NCBI GenBank assembly: GCA_042862465.1
Contig: JASTVH010000003.1
Span: forward strand, 1 to 64,000
From: JASTVH01 sp042862465
Lineage (GTDB): Bacteria; Pseudomonadota; Gammaproteobacteria; Pseudomonadales; Oleiphilaceae
Direction: 5' to 3'
DNA length: 64,000 nucleotides
The first letter of the stretch is position 1. Each line of letters starts with the position of its first letter. The position numbers and the translations under genes were made by a program. The notes beneath the pieces were generated by a model. It saw only the letters and a list, made by a program, of their open reading frames with translations. It had not been told where the DNA came from and made no database searches. Positions 16,795-25,649 of this stretch are shown here, in pieces.

Positions 16795-18177
16795 CTAACC
16801 GGGCTGGAAAAACTGCTCCGGCAGCCAGGTGGCCAGATCGGGCCACAGGGCAAGTATAGCCAGCATTAGCAACTGTATAGCGATAAAGGGTATGACGCCG
16901 CGATAAATTTGCCGGGTGCTGACGCTGTCCGGGGCGACACCGCGCAGGTAGAACAGCGAAAAGCCGAACGGGGGCGTGAGGAACGAGGTCTGCAGGTTGA
17001 GGGCAATCATGATCCCCAGCCAGACCGGATCGAAGCCCATCTGCAACAGCACCGGGCCAACGATGGGCACCACCACGAAGGTGATCTCGATGAAGTCGAG
17101 GATGAAGCCGAGCAGGAAGATCACCAGCATGACGATGATGATCGCGCCGGTGGAGCCGCCGGGCATGTTGGTGAAGATCGACTGGATGAGATCGTCGCCG
17201 CCGTAGCCGCGGAAAACCAGGGAGAAGATCGATGCCCCCACCAGGATCAGGAACACCATGCAGGTGACCCGGGTGGTCTGGCGGCACACCTCGCGCAGGA
17301 TGGCGATGGTCAGGAAGCCCCGCAACGCCGCCAGCACCGCGGCCCCGAAAGCGCCAACGCCGGCCGCCTCGGTGGGGGTGGCAATACCCGCGAGGATGGA
17401 GCCGAGCACCGCCACGATCAGAATCAGCGGCGGCGTCAGGTCGCGCCAGAGGTTGTAGCTTTTGCCTTCCGGGTTGTCCTCTTCCCGGTGGCGCGGCATG
17501 CGCTCGGGCCTGAGCCAGGCCACGGCGACGATGTAGAGGATATAGAGCGCCACCAGCATCAGCCCCGGGAAGATGGCGCCGATGAACAGGTCCCCCACCG
17601 AGACGGTGTCCGGGCTGAAGATGCCCATGTTGCGCTGGGCCTGTGAGTATGCGCTGGACATCACATCCCCCAGCAGCACCAGGGCGATGGAGGGGGGTAT
17701 GATCTGCCCCAGGGTGCCGGTGGCGCAGATGGTGCCGGTGGCAATAGCCGGATCGTAGCCCCGGCGCAACATGGTGGGCAGGGAAATCAGCCCCATGGTG
17801 ACCACGGTGGCGCCGACGATGCCGGTGCTGGCGGCCAGCAGCATGCCCACCACCGCCACCGCGATGCCGAGCCCCCCACGCAGCCGCTGCATGACGGCGG
17901 ACATGCTCTCGAGCAGGTTCTCCGCCAGTTTCGACTGCTGCAGCATGCACCCCATGAAGACAAACAGCGGCACGGCCAGCAGCGTCTGGTTGATCATCAG
18001 GCCATAGAGGCGGCTGGGTGCGGCGGAGAGAAAGGACGGGTCGAAGACCCCGAACAGGGTGCCGCCAAAGGCGAACATCAGGGCGGTGCCGGCCAGGGAA
18101 AAGGCCACCGGATAGCCGAACAGCAGCACGATGCAGACCACCGCGAACATGATCAGCGGGATGTAGTCCACCAGCAT
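16795..18177 (-). CDS. dctM: TRAP transporter large permease (DctM)
   Basis: The 460-residue protein is rich in membrane helices (about 12-13) and shows the DctM pattern. GIAVAVVGMLLAASTGIVGATVVTMGLISLP near residue 110 and ATGTICATGTLGQIIPPSIALVLLGD near 150 are the conserved transport core; a second repeat lies after residue 280. It drives Na+-dependent uptake together with the small permease, with which it is coupled (1 base between its start and the dctQ stop). The matching binding protein is probably the convergent lipoprotein at 15081-16220. Keto acids, lactate or dicarboxylates are plausible substrates. Confidence 0.9.
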   Translation of the reverse strand: MLVDYIPLIMFAVVCIVLLFGYPVAFSLAGTALMFAFGGTLFGVFDPSFLSAAPSRLYGLMINQTLLAVPLFVFMGCMLQQSKLAENLLESMSAVMQRLRGGLGIAVAVVGMLLAASTGIVGATVVTMGLISLPTMLRRGYDPAIATGTICATGTLGQIIPPSIALVLLGDVMSSAYSQAQRNMGIFSPDTVSVGDLFIGAIFPGLMLVALYILYIVAVAWLRPERMPRHREEDNPEGKSYNLWRDLTPPLILIVAVLGSILAGIATPTEAAGVGAFGAAVLAALRGFLTIAILREVCRQTTRVTCMVFLILVGASIFSLVFRGYGGDDLIQSIFTNMPGGSTGAIIIVMLVIFLLGFILDFIEITFVVVPIVGPVLLQMGFDPVWLGIMIALNLQTSFLTPPFGFSLFYLRGVAPDSVSTRQIYRGVIPFIAIQLLMLAILALWPDLATWLPEQFFQPG

Positions 18178-18178
18178 G

Positions 18179-18760
18179 TTACACCTCCTCCCGGTCGATC
18201 ACGCCGCGCTCGGGCGGGGTTGCGCCGCGTGTTCGCAGCAGTCCGCGTAAGGCCTCCGCCAGGCCCTGGATCGCGATCAGTACGCACATCAGAGGAATCA
18301 GGGACTTGAGCAGGAAGACCGCAGGCAGGCCGCTGGATTCGGGGGAATGTTCGCGGATGGCCCAGGAGGCGGCCGCATAGGGCCAGCTTTGCCAGAACAG
18401 GAAGATGATGACCGGAAAGAGCAGGAAGAGCGTGCCGGCAAGGTCGACCCAGCCCTGGCTGCGCGGTGTCATGCGCTGGTAGAAAATGTCCACCCGCACA
18501 TGGCCGTTGTGTTTCAGGGTATAGGCGCTGGCCAGCATGAACACGGCGGAATGCAGGTAGAGCACCGATTCCTCCATGGCGATCCAGCTGACATTGAACA
18601 GATAGCGCGACACCACGATGAACATGGTCAGGGCCACCATGGCGACATTGAGCCAGGCCAGCAGGCGCCCGCTGTATTCGGTGAAACGCTCGAGTTTTGT
18701 AATCAATCCGTCGAGGGGGGACGAGGAATGCGTTGCCGGATCCATGTTTGAGACGGTCAT
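18179..18760 (-). CDS. dctQ: TRAP transporter small permease (DctQ)
   Basis: The protein has four predicted membrane helices. Its conserved part, RYLFNVSWIAMEESVLYLHSAVFMLASAYTLKHNGHVRVDIFY, is the typical DctQ core between helices 2 and 3. It pairs with the large permease that starts 1 base after its stop. The longest frame begins at a TTG (18793). I give the first ATG (18760) instead; another ATG at 18745 is possible, and no strong ribosome-binding site decides. The gene is transcribed away from the pst operon. Confidence 0.85.
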   Translation of the reverse strand: MTVSNMDPATHSSSPLDGLITKLERFTEYSGRLLAWLNVAMVALTMFIVVSRYLFNVSWIAMEESVLYLHSAVFMLASAYTLKHNGHVRVDIFYQRMTPRSQGWVDLAGTLFLLFPVIIFLFWQSWPYAAASWAIREHSPESSGLPAVFLLKSLIPLMCVLIAIQGLAEALRGLLRTRGATPPERGVIDREEV

Positions 18761-18854
18761 TGTTGTGTTATTGAACTTCGCATAGTAGTTCAACGGCCCG
18801 CTGCTGCAAAGGCAGCACGCGGTTTATGACAGTTTTGTTCAAAATAAGACACCC

Positions 18855-18888
18855 CTGTAATATAGCTGTCACATTTCGTCCCTAGGAT
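18855..18888 (+). promoter_or_regulatory. Pho box and -10 of the pst operon
   Basis: Two 7-bp half-sites, CTGTAAT (18855-18861) and CTGTCAC (18866-18872), are separated by 4 bases, giving the 11-bp period of PhoB sites. A -10-like TAGGAT (18883-18888) begins 11 bases after the second half-site, where PhoB replaces the -35. A further half-site (ATGACAG, minus orientation) lies near 18826. Binding by the PhoB encoded at 36356-37048 is inferred. Confidence 0.75.
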
Positions 18889-18936
18889 GTCGGCTATCGG
18901 TAGTCAAGGAGCCGGTTGTTTGGGGCTCTCCCAGGG

Positions 18937-18988
18937 AATCGCTGATTAGGGCTGGGGCAGGGAACGTGACAGGCGTTAATCAGCGATT
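18937..18988 (+). other. Hairpin in the pstS leader
   Basis: AATCGCTGATTA (18937-18948) and TAATCAGCGATT (18977-18988) are perfectly complementary over 12 bp. They enclose a 28-base G-rich loop in the roughly 160-base leader between the Pho promoter and pstS. It could stabilise the mRNA or control expression; no known riboswitch is recognised. Confidence 0.5.
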
Positions 18989-19054
18989 TCCTTAACTGCC
19001 GGATGATGAAAGCTCACTCGATAGCCAACCAACCAGACGAATATGGAGGCAAAC

Positions 19055-20113
19055 GTGGCTAAGAAGTTTTCCGCAGCACTGGCGGGCCTGACGCTCGCAG
19101 CCGCGATGACCGCGCCGATTCAGGCTCAGGCACGCGACTACATCAGCATCGTGGGTTCTTCCACGGTATATCCTTTTGCTACAACGGTTGCTGAGCGTTT
19201 TGGCCGCAGCACCAAGTACTCGACCCCGAAGATCGAAAGCACCGGTTCCGGTGGCGGTCTCAAGCTGTTCTGTGAAGGTGTCGGCACGTCCAACCCGGAT
19301 ATCACCAACGCGTCTCGCCGCATCAAGAAGTCCGAGTTCGATCGCTGCCAGGCGAACGGCGTCAAGGACATCGTTGAAGCGAAGGTCGGTAACGACGGTA
19401 TCGTTCTGGCCGCGGCCAAGAGCAGCCCGGATTTCGACCTGAGCCGCGAGGAAATCTTCCTGGCCCTGGCCGCGGAAGTGCCCAATCCGAAGAATCCGTC
19501 CGAGATCATCGATAACCCTTATCAGAAGTGGAGTGATATCAACTCCGAGCTGCCTGATGTTAAAATCCGCGTTCTCGGGCCGCCCCCGACGTCCGGTACC
19601 CGCGACGCGTTCGTGGAACTGGCCATGGAAGCGGGCTGTGAGCACTTCGACGCGATCAGCAAGCTGGAAGACAGCAACGAAAAGCGTTTTGACGAAGTGT
19701 GCAAGAGCATGCGTGAAGACGGTGCCTTCGTGGAAGCCGGCGAGAACGACAACCTGATCGTTCAGAAGCTGGAAGCGGATCCAGGTTCTGTCGGTATCTT
19801 CGGGTTCAGCTACCTGGACCAGAACCGCGGCATGATCAAGGGTGCCAAGGTCAACGGTTCCGAGCCGACTTTCGATAGCATCGCCAGCGGCGACTACCCG
19901 TTGTCCCGTTCACTGTACTTCTACATCAAGAAGGCGCACGTGGGCGTGGTACCGGGCATCCCCGAGTACCTGAAGGAGTGGACCTCCGAGAAGGCCTGGG
20001 GTCCGGGCGGCTACCTGGCCGAGAAGGGCATGATCCCGCTGGCCGACGATCTGCGTGCCAAGATGAAGAAGCAGATCCTCGGGCTGAAGCCGATGACTGG
20101 CGACGAAATCTAA
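19055..20113 (+). CDS. pstS: Phosphate-binding periplasmic protein PstS
   Basis: The product has a signal peptide cleaved near AQA-RDY. The mature protein starts with ISIVGSSTVYPFATTVAE (about 30-48) and contains STGSGGGLK (about 62-70) and PPPTSGTRDAF. These are the phosphate-contacting loops of PstS-type proteins. The start is taken as the GTG at 19055: GGAGG lies 5 bases upstream, inside the alternative ATG start at 19043. It is the first gene of the pst operon, under the Pho box at 18855. A terminator-like hairpin after its stop would let pstS be made in excess over the membrane parts. Confidence 0.93.
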   Translation: MAKKFSAALAGLTLAAAMTAPIQAQARDYISIVGSSTVYPFATTVAERFGRSTKYSTPKIESTGSGGGLKLFCEGVGTSNPDITNASRRIKKSEFDRCQANGVKDIVEAKVGNDGIVLAAAKSSPDFDLSREEIFLALAAEVPNPKNPSEIIDNPYQKWSDINSELPDVKIRVLGPPPTSGTRDAFVELAMEAGCEHFDAISKLEDSNEKRFDEVCKSMREDGAFVEAGENDNLIVQKLEADPGSVGIFGFSYLDQNRGMIKGAKVNGSEPTFDSIASGDYPLSRSLYFYIKKAHVGVVPGIPEYLKEWTSEKAWGPGGYLAEKGMIPLADDLRAKMKKQILGLKPMTGDEI

Positions 20114-20165
20114 ACGCGCCGGGCATCAGCAGGGGGAAGGCAGCTTCCCCCTGCACATCATAATA

Positions 20166-20198
20166 AAAACAACCTGGTAGACCATCAGGTTGTTTTTT
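20166..20198 (+). terminator. Intra-operon terminator between pstS and pstC
   Basis: AAAACAACCTG (20166-20176) pairs with CAGGTTGTTTT (20186-20196) across a 9-base loop and the stem runs into a TTTTTT tract. Partial termination here would favour the binding protein over the permease genes. Confidence 0.8.
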
Positions 20199-20247
20199 CG
20201 TTTTGTAGAGGGTGCCGCATCCTCCGTAGGCTGGAGAACGACAAACA

Positions 20248-21636
20248 ATGCAGACGTCCTATCTGCTCATGCTGCTTATCGTGATCGCCGTCATTGCCTA
20301 TGCCATGGGTTATGGCCGCTCCTTTGCCGTCGCCAAACCGCTGGGCGGTATCCGGCACCTGCATTCACTGCCTTTTTACTATGCCATGCAGTCGTTCCTC
20401 TGGGCCCTGTTACCCGCGGCCCTGATTCTGGGCGCCTGGGTGGCCTTTGACGGCGCCGTGATCGAGCGCATGGTGATCGAGTCGCTACCGGCCAGCGCCA
20501 TGCCTTCGGACCCGTCGCAGAACAGTCTGGTGATGAGCCAGATCCAGAACGTGGCCAACGGCGCCCTGGATCCCCAGTACATGGATCAGGCCATCGTCGA
20601 TGCCGCCGACCGCTTCAAGCACTGGCAGGCCCAGAGCCAGCTGGTCGTCACCGCGCTTTCCATTACCCTGGCCATACTGGGTGCCGGTTTCGCCTGGGCC
20701 CGGATTTCACCGCAGCTGCGGGCCCGTGAGCAGGTGGAGAAGGCGCTGCGCCGCATCTTCGCGGTCTGCGCGTCCCTGGCCATCCTGACCACCCTGGGCA
20801 TTCTGCTCTCGGTGCTGTTCGAGGCGCTGCGTTTCTTCCACAAGATTCCGCTCACCGAGTTCCTGTTCGGGTTGCAATGGAGTCCGCAAACCGCCATCCG
20901 GGCCGATCAGGTGGGCTCCTCCGGGGCTTTCGGTATGATCCCGCTGTTTGCCGGCACCCTGCTGATTTCCTTTATCGCCATGGTGGTGGCGGTACCGGTG
21001 GGACTGATGTCGGCCATCTACCTGTCGGAATACGCGCCGCGCAAGGTGCGTGGCACGGTCAAACCCATGCTGGAGGTGCTGGCCGGGGTGCCCACCGTGG
21101 TATACGGCTTCTTCGCCGCGCTCACCGTGGCTCCGGCCATCCGCGATCTGGCTGCCTCCGTCGGCCTCAATGCCTCTTCGGAAAGTGCGCTGGCGGCGGG
21201 GCTGGTCATGGGGATCATGATCATTCCCTTTGTCTCGTCCCTGGCCGACGACGTCATTAATGCCGTGCCCCAGAGTATGCGGGATGGCTCCCTGGGGCTG
21301 GGCGCCACCCAGTCCGAAACCATCGCCAAGGTGATTTTTCCGGCGGCCCTGCCGGGCATCATGGGCGGTGTGCTGCTGGCAGTGTCGCGCGCCATCGGCG
21401 AAACCATGATTGTGGTCATGGCCGCGGGCCTGGCGGCCAATCTCACGGCCAACCCGCTGGATGCGGTCACTACCGTGACCGTACAGATCGTCACCCTGCT
21501 GGTGGGTGACCAGGAGTTTGACAGCGCCAAGACGCTGGCGGCCTTTGCCCTGGGGCTGATGCTGTTCATCGTCACGCTGTGCCTGAACGTCGTCGCCCTC
21601 CACATCGTGCGCAAGTATCGAGAGCAATATGACTGA
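20248..21636 (+). CDS. pstC: Phosphate ABC transporter permease PstC
   Basis: The 462-residue protein has an N-terminal extension with helices and a periplasmic loop, then the ABC permease core (SGAFGMIPLFAGTLLISFIAMVVAVPVGLMSAIYLSEYAPRKVRGTVKPMLEVLAGVPTV split across about residues 228-290). The coupling EAA-type loop reads LGATQSETIAKVIFPAALPGIMGG. It is longer than E. coli PstC (about 320) because of the N-terminal part, as in other marine gammaproteobacteria. A GGAGA site precedes the ATG. Its end overlaps the pstA start by 8 bases, indicating translational coupling. Confidence 0.92.
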   Translation: MQTSYLLMLLIVIAVIAYAMGYGRSFAVAKPLGGIRHLHSLPFYYAMQSFLWALLPAALILGAWVAFDGAVIERMVIESLPASAMPSDPSQNSLVMSQIQNVANGALDPQYMDQAIVDAADRFKHWQAQSQLVVTALSITLAILGAGFAWARISPQLRAREQVEKALRRIFAVCASLAILTTLGILLSVLFEALRFFHKIPLTEFLFGLQWSPQTAIRADQVGSSGAFGMIPLFAGTLLISFIAMVVAVPVGLMSAIYLSEYAPRKVRGTVKPMLEVLAGVPTVVYGFFAALTVAPAIRDLAASVGLNASSESALAAGLVMGIMIIPFVSSLADDVINAVPQSMRDGSLGLGATQSETIAKVIFPAALPGIMGGVLLAVSRAIGETMIVVMAAGLAANLTANPLDAVTTVTVQIVTLLVGDQEFDSAKTLAAFALGLMLFIVTLCLNVVALHIVRKYREQYD

Positions 21637-22906
21637 TCAACTGAGCAAGGCGGAACGGATCGAAAAGAACCTGGCCCGCCGTTACCGCAAAGAACGCCGC
21701 TTCCGCCTTTACGGCATTCTGTCGATTGCCTTTGGTCTGCTGGCGCTGGTGGTGCTGTTCACCGACATCATCAGCAAGGGCTATACCGCCTTCGAGCAGG
21801 CCGAGATCCAGCTGACGGTTCACCTGGATGGGGAAACGCTGGATATCGATGACCCGAGCGACCCGGATCAGCTGGCCTATGCCAACCTCGACGGGCCGAT
21901 CCGCGCGGCGCTGGATGAGATGTTCCCGGGTGTGGAAGGCCGTGTGCCCAAGCGCCAGCTCTATGGCCTGGTCAGCGCCAGCGCCGGCTATACCCTGCAG
22001 GACATACTCAAGAACAACCCGGATATGCTGGGGCAGAAGGAAACCTTCTGGTTCACCGCCGATGACGATGTGGACCTTTACCTTAAGTACCACGGCGATG
22101 AAGATTTCAGCAGCCGCCTGAGTGAGCGGCAGCAGCAATGGGTTCAGGCGCTGGTCGACAAGGGTCGGCTGGAGCGCCACTTCAACACCAATTTCTTCAC
22201 CAACGGCGATTCCCGGGAGCCGGAACAGGCCGGCATCCTGGGCGCGGTGATGGGGTCGGTGTTCACGATGCTGGTGACCCTGGCGCTGTCGTTCCCGATT
22301 GGGGTGGCGGCCGCGATCTATCTGGAGGAATTCGCACCGCGCAATCGCTGGACCGATTTCATCGAGGTGAACATCAACAACCTGGCGGCGGTGCCGTCGA
22401 TCATCTTCGGTCTGCTGGGACTGGCCATCTTCATCAACATGTTCGGCATGCCCCGGTCGGTGCCGGTGGTGGGCGGCATGGTGCTCACCCTGATGACCTT
22501 GCCGACGATCATCATTTCCAGCCGCGCGGCTATCAAGGCGGTGCCGCCCTCGATCCGGGAGGCGGCTCTGGGCCTGGGTGCCTCGCGCATGCAGGTGGTG
22601 TTGCAGCACGTGCTGCCCCTGGCGCTGCCGGGTATGCTGACCGGTACCATCATCGGCATGGCCCAGGCGCTCGGCGAGACCGCGCCGCTGCTGATGATCG
22701 GGATGATCGCCTTTATCGTCGACGTCCCGGAAGGCTTCCTGGATCCGGCCACGGTGCTGCCGGTCCAGATTTTCCTTTGGGCGGACAGCCCCGAGCAGGC
22801 CTTCGTTTCACGCACCTCGGCCGCCATCATGGTGCTCCTGGCGTTCCTGATCGCCATGAACACCCTGGCCGTCGTACTTCGTAAAAAGCTTGAACGCCGC
22901 TGGTGA
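21629..22906 (+). CDS. pstA: Phosphate ABC transporter permease PstA
   Basis: The 425-residue protein has one N-terminal helix (about 25-47). A hydrophilic periplasmic segment of about 140 residues follows, then the permease core with SVFTMLVTLALSFPIGVAAAIYLEEF, the LAAVPSIIFGLLGLAIF helix and the coupling loop LGASRMQVVLQHVLPLALPGMLTG. It forms the channel with PstC. The periplasmic insertion is absent from E. coli PstA (about 296 residues). Similar insertions are known in Pseudomonas-type PstA, and their role is unclear. Confidence 0.92.
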   Translation: MTDQLSKAERIEKNLARRYRKERRFRLYGILSIAFGLLALVVLFTDIISKGYTAFEQAEIQLTVHLDGETLDIDDPSDPDQLAYANLDGPIRAALDEMFPGVEGRVPKRQLYGLVSASAGYTLQDILKNNPDMLGQKETFWFTADDDVDLYLKYHGDEDFSSRLSERQQQWVQALVDKGRLERHFNTNFFTNGDSREPEQAGILGAVMGSVFTMLVTLALSFPIGVAAAIYLEEFAPRNRWTDFIEVNINNLAAVPSIIFGLLGLAIFINMFGMPRSVPVVGGMVLTLMTLPTIIISSRAAIKAVPPSIREAALGLGASRMQVVLQHVLPLALPGMLTGTIIGMAQALGETAPLLMIGMIAFIVDVPEGFLDPATVLPVQIFLWADSPEQAFVSRTSAAIMVLLAFLIAMNTLAVVLRKKLERRW

Positions 22907-22920
22907 TGGGAGGAATCACA

Positions 22921-23793
22921 ATGGAAACCACTGCACAGACAACCCCGACGGCTCCTGCCACTGCCACGGATTCGCCCGCGAACCAGGATACGGCGGCGCT
23001 GGATCGCATTGAGACGGTGGGGCACCCGCTGGTGGATGACCCCAAGTTCAGCTGCCGCAATGTGAACGTGTTCTATGGGGAGAACCAGGCGATCCATAAC
23101 GTCAGCCTGGATGTGGCCAAGAACCAGGTGATTGCGCTGATCGGTCCGTCCGGTTGTGGCAAATCCACCTTCCTGCGCAGTCTCAACCGCATGAACGACA
23201 CCATCGAAACCTGCCGGGTCGAGGGCAGCCTGAAGCTGGACGGTGACGATATCTATCATTCCAAGATGGATGTGGTCGCCCTGCGCGCGCGGGTGGGCAT
23301 GGTGTTTCAGAAGCCCAACCCGTTTCCCAAGTCGATCTATGACAACGTGGCTTACGGGCCCAAGATTCACGGCCTGGCCAATCGCAAGGTGGAACTGGAC
23401 GAGATCGTCGAGAACAGCCTGAAAAGTGCCGGTTTGTGGAACGAGGTCAAGGACCGGCTGGATACCCCGGGTACCGGCCTCTCCGGTGGCCAGCAACAAC
23501 GCCTGTGTATCGCCCGGGCCATCGCTGTCAGCCCTGAGGTGGTCTTGATGGATGAGCCCTGTTCAGCTCTGGATCCGATTGCGACCGCCCGCATTGAAGA
23601 ACTGATCGATGAGCTGTCGCAGACCTACACCATCGCCATCGTCACCCACAGCATGCAGCAGGCCGCAAGGGTGTCTCACCGCACAGCGTATTTCCACCTG
23701 GGACGGCTGGTGGAGGTGAATGAAACCAACACGGTATTCACGTCACCCCAGCACGAATTGACCGAGGCCTATATCACCGGCCGTTTCGGTTAA
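22921..23793 (+). CDS. pstB: Phosphate ABC transporter ATPase PstB
   Basis: The 290-residue ATPase contains Walker A GPSGCGKST (about 75-83), the Q loop in VGMVFQKPNPFPKSIYDNVAYGP, signature LSGGQQQRL, Walker B VVLMDEPCSALDP and the switch histidine in IVTHSMQQAARVSHRTAYF. PKSIYDNVAYGPK is diagnostic for PstB. The start at 22921 has GGGAGGA 6 bases upstream; a frame extension to 22903 is less likely. About 40 N-terminal residues precede the core domain. It energises PstSCA and, with PhoU, signals phosphate status to PhoR. Confidence 0.95.
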   Translation: METTAQTTPTAPATATDSPANQDTAALDRIETVGHPLVDDPKFSCRNVNVFYGENQAIHNVSLDVAKNQVIALIGPSGCGKSTFLRSLNRMNDTIETCRVEGSLKLDGDDIYHSKMDVVALRARVGMVFQKPNPFPKSIYDNVAYGPKIHGLANRKVELDEIVENSLKSAGLWNEVKDRLDTPGTGLSGGQQQRLCIARAIAVSPEVVLMDEPCSALDPIATARIEELIDELSQTYTIAIVTHSMQQAARVSHRTAYFHLGRLVEVNETNTVFTSPQHELTEAYITGRFG

Positions 23794-23871
23794 TGCACCA
23801 CCATCGGGTGAGACGGGCAGGGGAAGGGAATCCTGCTAAAGTAAAGGCTACAGGCTCCGGGAGCGAGAACA

Positions 23872-24594
23872 ATGAATACAACCAGTAACGAATTGCATAC
23901 CCAACATATCTCGCAGCAGTTCAACCACGAACTGAGCGAACTCAAGAGCCACCTGCTGGTGATGGGCGGCATGGTGGAGCAGCAGGTGCAGAATGCCCTC
24001 AAGGCCCTGGTCGAGGGTGATAGTCATCTGGCCGAATCGGTCCGCGATCGCGACAAGGAAGTGGACAAGCTCGAGCGAACCATCGACGAGGAAGCGACCC
24101 GCGTGATCGCCCGCCGGCAGCCGGCAGCCAGTGACCTGCGTCTGGTGGTTTCGGTCATCAAGATGGTGGCCGATCTGGAGCGGGTCGGGGACGAGGCCAA
24201 GAAGATCGCCAAGTTCGCCATTGCCCTGGCCGAGGAAGGTCAGGCCCCGCGCGGTTATGTGGAAGTCCGCCATATCGGCAATCATGTCAGCCAGATGGTG
24301 CGTGACGGCCTGGATGCCTTTGCCCGCTTCGACACCGAACTGGCTCTGGCGGTCATGAAGGAAGACGAGTCGGTGGACAACGAATACCGCAGTGCCACCC
24401 GGGCCCTGGTGACGTTCATGATGGAAGACCCGCGCAGCATTTCCCGCTGCCTCAACATCATGTGGATCCTGCGCGCGCTGGAGCGGGTGGGGGATCACGC
24501 CAATAACCTGGCCGAGCACGTGATCTTCATGGTCAAGGGCACCGACGTGCGTCACGTGCCCCTGTCCGAGGCGGAAAAAGCCGTCGAGGACTGA
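23872..24594 (+). CDS. phoU: Phosphate-signalling protein PhoU
   Basis: The 240-residue all-helical protein has two PhoU repeats. The first contains LKSHLLVMGGMVEQQVQNALKALVEGD and RDKEVDKLERTIDEEATRVIARRQPAASDLR, the second MVRDGLDAFARFDTELALAVMKEDESVDNEYR and IMWILRALERVGDHANNLAEHVIFMVKG. These E/D-xxxD clusters bind metal. PhoU couples PstB to PhoR so that the Pho regulon is off when phosphate is sufficient. It is the last gene of the pst cluster, 78 bases after pstB. Confidence 0.95.
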   Translation: MNTTSNELHTQHISQQFNHELSELKSHLLVMGGMVEQQVQNALKALVEGDSHLAESVRDRDKEVDKLERTIDEEATRVIARRQPAASDLRLVVSVIKMVADLERVGDEAKKIAKFAIALAEEGQAPRGYVEVRHIGNHVSQMVRDGLDAFARFDTELALAVMKEDESVDNEYRSATRALVTFMMEDPRSISRCLNIMWILRALERVGDHANNLAEHVIFMVKGTDVRHVPLSEAEKAVED

Positions 24595-24604
24595 TCGTCC
24601 GGCC

Positions 24605-25000
24605 ATGCGGCCCTGTTATCTCTTCTGCTACGGCACGCTCCAGCACCCGCCCCTGTTCGAACAGGTGGCGGGGGAGCGCTTCCAGGGCGAAGCCGCCCGC
24701 CTCGACGGCTACCGCTGCGCCCGGGTGATCGGTGAACCCTATCCGGCCATTGTCCCCGACTCCGGCGCCGTCACCCACGGTACCCTGGTCCCCCTGCAGC
24801 GCCCGCAATCGCTGTCAGCCCTGGATGCGTACGAAGGCCCGCTATACCAGCGCCAGCGGCTCAACGTCGAGGTCGACGGGCGAAGCGTGGTGGCCTGGGT
24901 CTATGTGCTCAAGCCCGCTTATCGCCAGCGCCTGGGCGGCGAACCCTGGTCGCTGGAAACCTTCCAGCGCCGTTGGGCTTCTCTCTACTGTACACGCTAG
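24605..25000 (+). CDS. Small gamma-glutamylcyclotransferase (AIG2/GGACT-like)
   Basis: The 131-residue protein begins YLFCYGTLQHPPLFEQV, with the YGTL signature of AIG2-type cyclotransferases. It contains LSALDAYEGPLYQRQRLNVEV, where the glutamate of YEG is the catalytic acid/base. These enzymes act on gamma-glutamyl amines or amino acids. It starts 10 bases after phoU and may be read through from it, although a functional link to phosphate is not evident. Confidence 0.75.
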   Translation: MRPCYLFCYGTLQHPPLFEQVAGERFQGEAARLDGYRCARVIGEPYPAIVPDSGAVTHGTLVPLQRPQSLSALDAYEGPLYQRQRLNVEVDGRSVVAWVYVLKPAYRQRLGGEPWSLETFQRRWASLYCTR

Positions 25001-25065
25001 TGTCGCGCGCCCACCCTCTGGCCATTTCCAAAGGCCCAACCTCAGGCGCATGACTTGCCCCCCAG

Positions 25066-25156
25066 CCGTCATACCCGCGAAGGCGGGTATCCAGAGCGGC
25101 AGACACCCAACATTGATGACCAATGCCCTGGATCCCCGCCTTCGCGGGGATGACGG
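25066..25156. repeat. Facing pair of 29-bp REP-like palindromes
   Basis: The left unit (25066-25094) starts CCGTCATACCCGCGAAGG; the right unit (25128-25156) starts CTGGATCCCCGCCTTCGCGG. Left-unit stem changes relative to 12454 are compensated inside the stem. It lies between the converging cyclotransferase and HIT-protein genes. Confidence 0.75.
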
Positions 25157-25255
25157 GTATTGAGTGCGGAGCAAGGGCCCCGAACAACGGTGTATCTTCT
25201 CGGGCATAACGTTGAGGGGCACTCAGACAGATGGTATCTCCTGGGAAGCCGGTTC

Positions 25256-25609
25256 TTACTCGCCAGGAAAAGGCGGCCAGCCCAGGCGTTTGCCACCCAG
25301 CAGATGCAGGTGAATATGGAACACGCTCTGCCCGGCGTGCTCGTTGCAGTTCATCACTACCCGGTAACCGTCCTCGGCCACCCCAAGCTCATCAGCAACC
25401 TTTTTGGCGACCAGGAAGAGGTGGCCCACGGTCTCGCGGTCATTCTCGGTAATGTCGTTGATGGTGGGGATCTCGCGCTTGGGGATGATCAGCACGTGGT
25501 GCGGTGCCTGGGGATTGATGTCCCTGAACGCCAGGGCCATGTCATCCTCGAAGACGATATCCGCAGGAATCTCGCGATTGATGATCTTGGTGAAAATGGT
25601 GTCCGCCAT
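25256..25609 (-). CDS. HIT-family purine nucleoside phosphoramidase (HinT-like)
   Basis: The 117-residue protein contains the histidine triad HIHLH (98, 100, 102) in AGQSVFHIHLHLLGG, and the N-terminal TIFTKIINREIPADIVFEDD typical of HinT/PKCI proteins. These homodimers hydrolyse AMP-lysine and similar phosphoramidates in the cytoplasm. The start at 25609 is supported by AAAAGGA 7-8 bases upstream; a frame extending to 25636 is less likely. It is next to, but separated by 40 bases from, the UbiH-family gene on the same strand. Confidence 0.88.
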   Translation of the reverse strand: MADTIFTKIINREIPADIVFEDDMALAFRDINPQAPHHVLIIPKREIPTINDITENDRETVGHLFLVAKKVADELGVAEDGYRVVMNCNEHAGQSVFHIHLHLLGGKRLGWPPFPGE

Positions 25610-25649
25610 GGTTCGATCCTTTTTGTCGTGTTGCAATCGGCTTGTCGTG

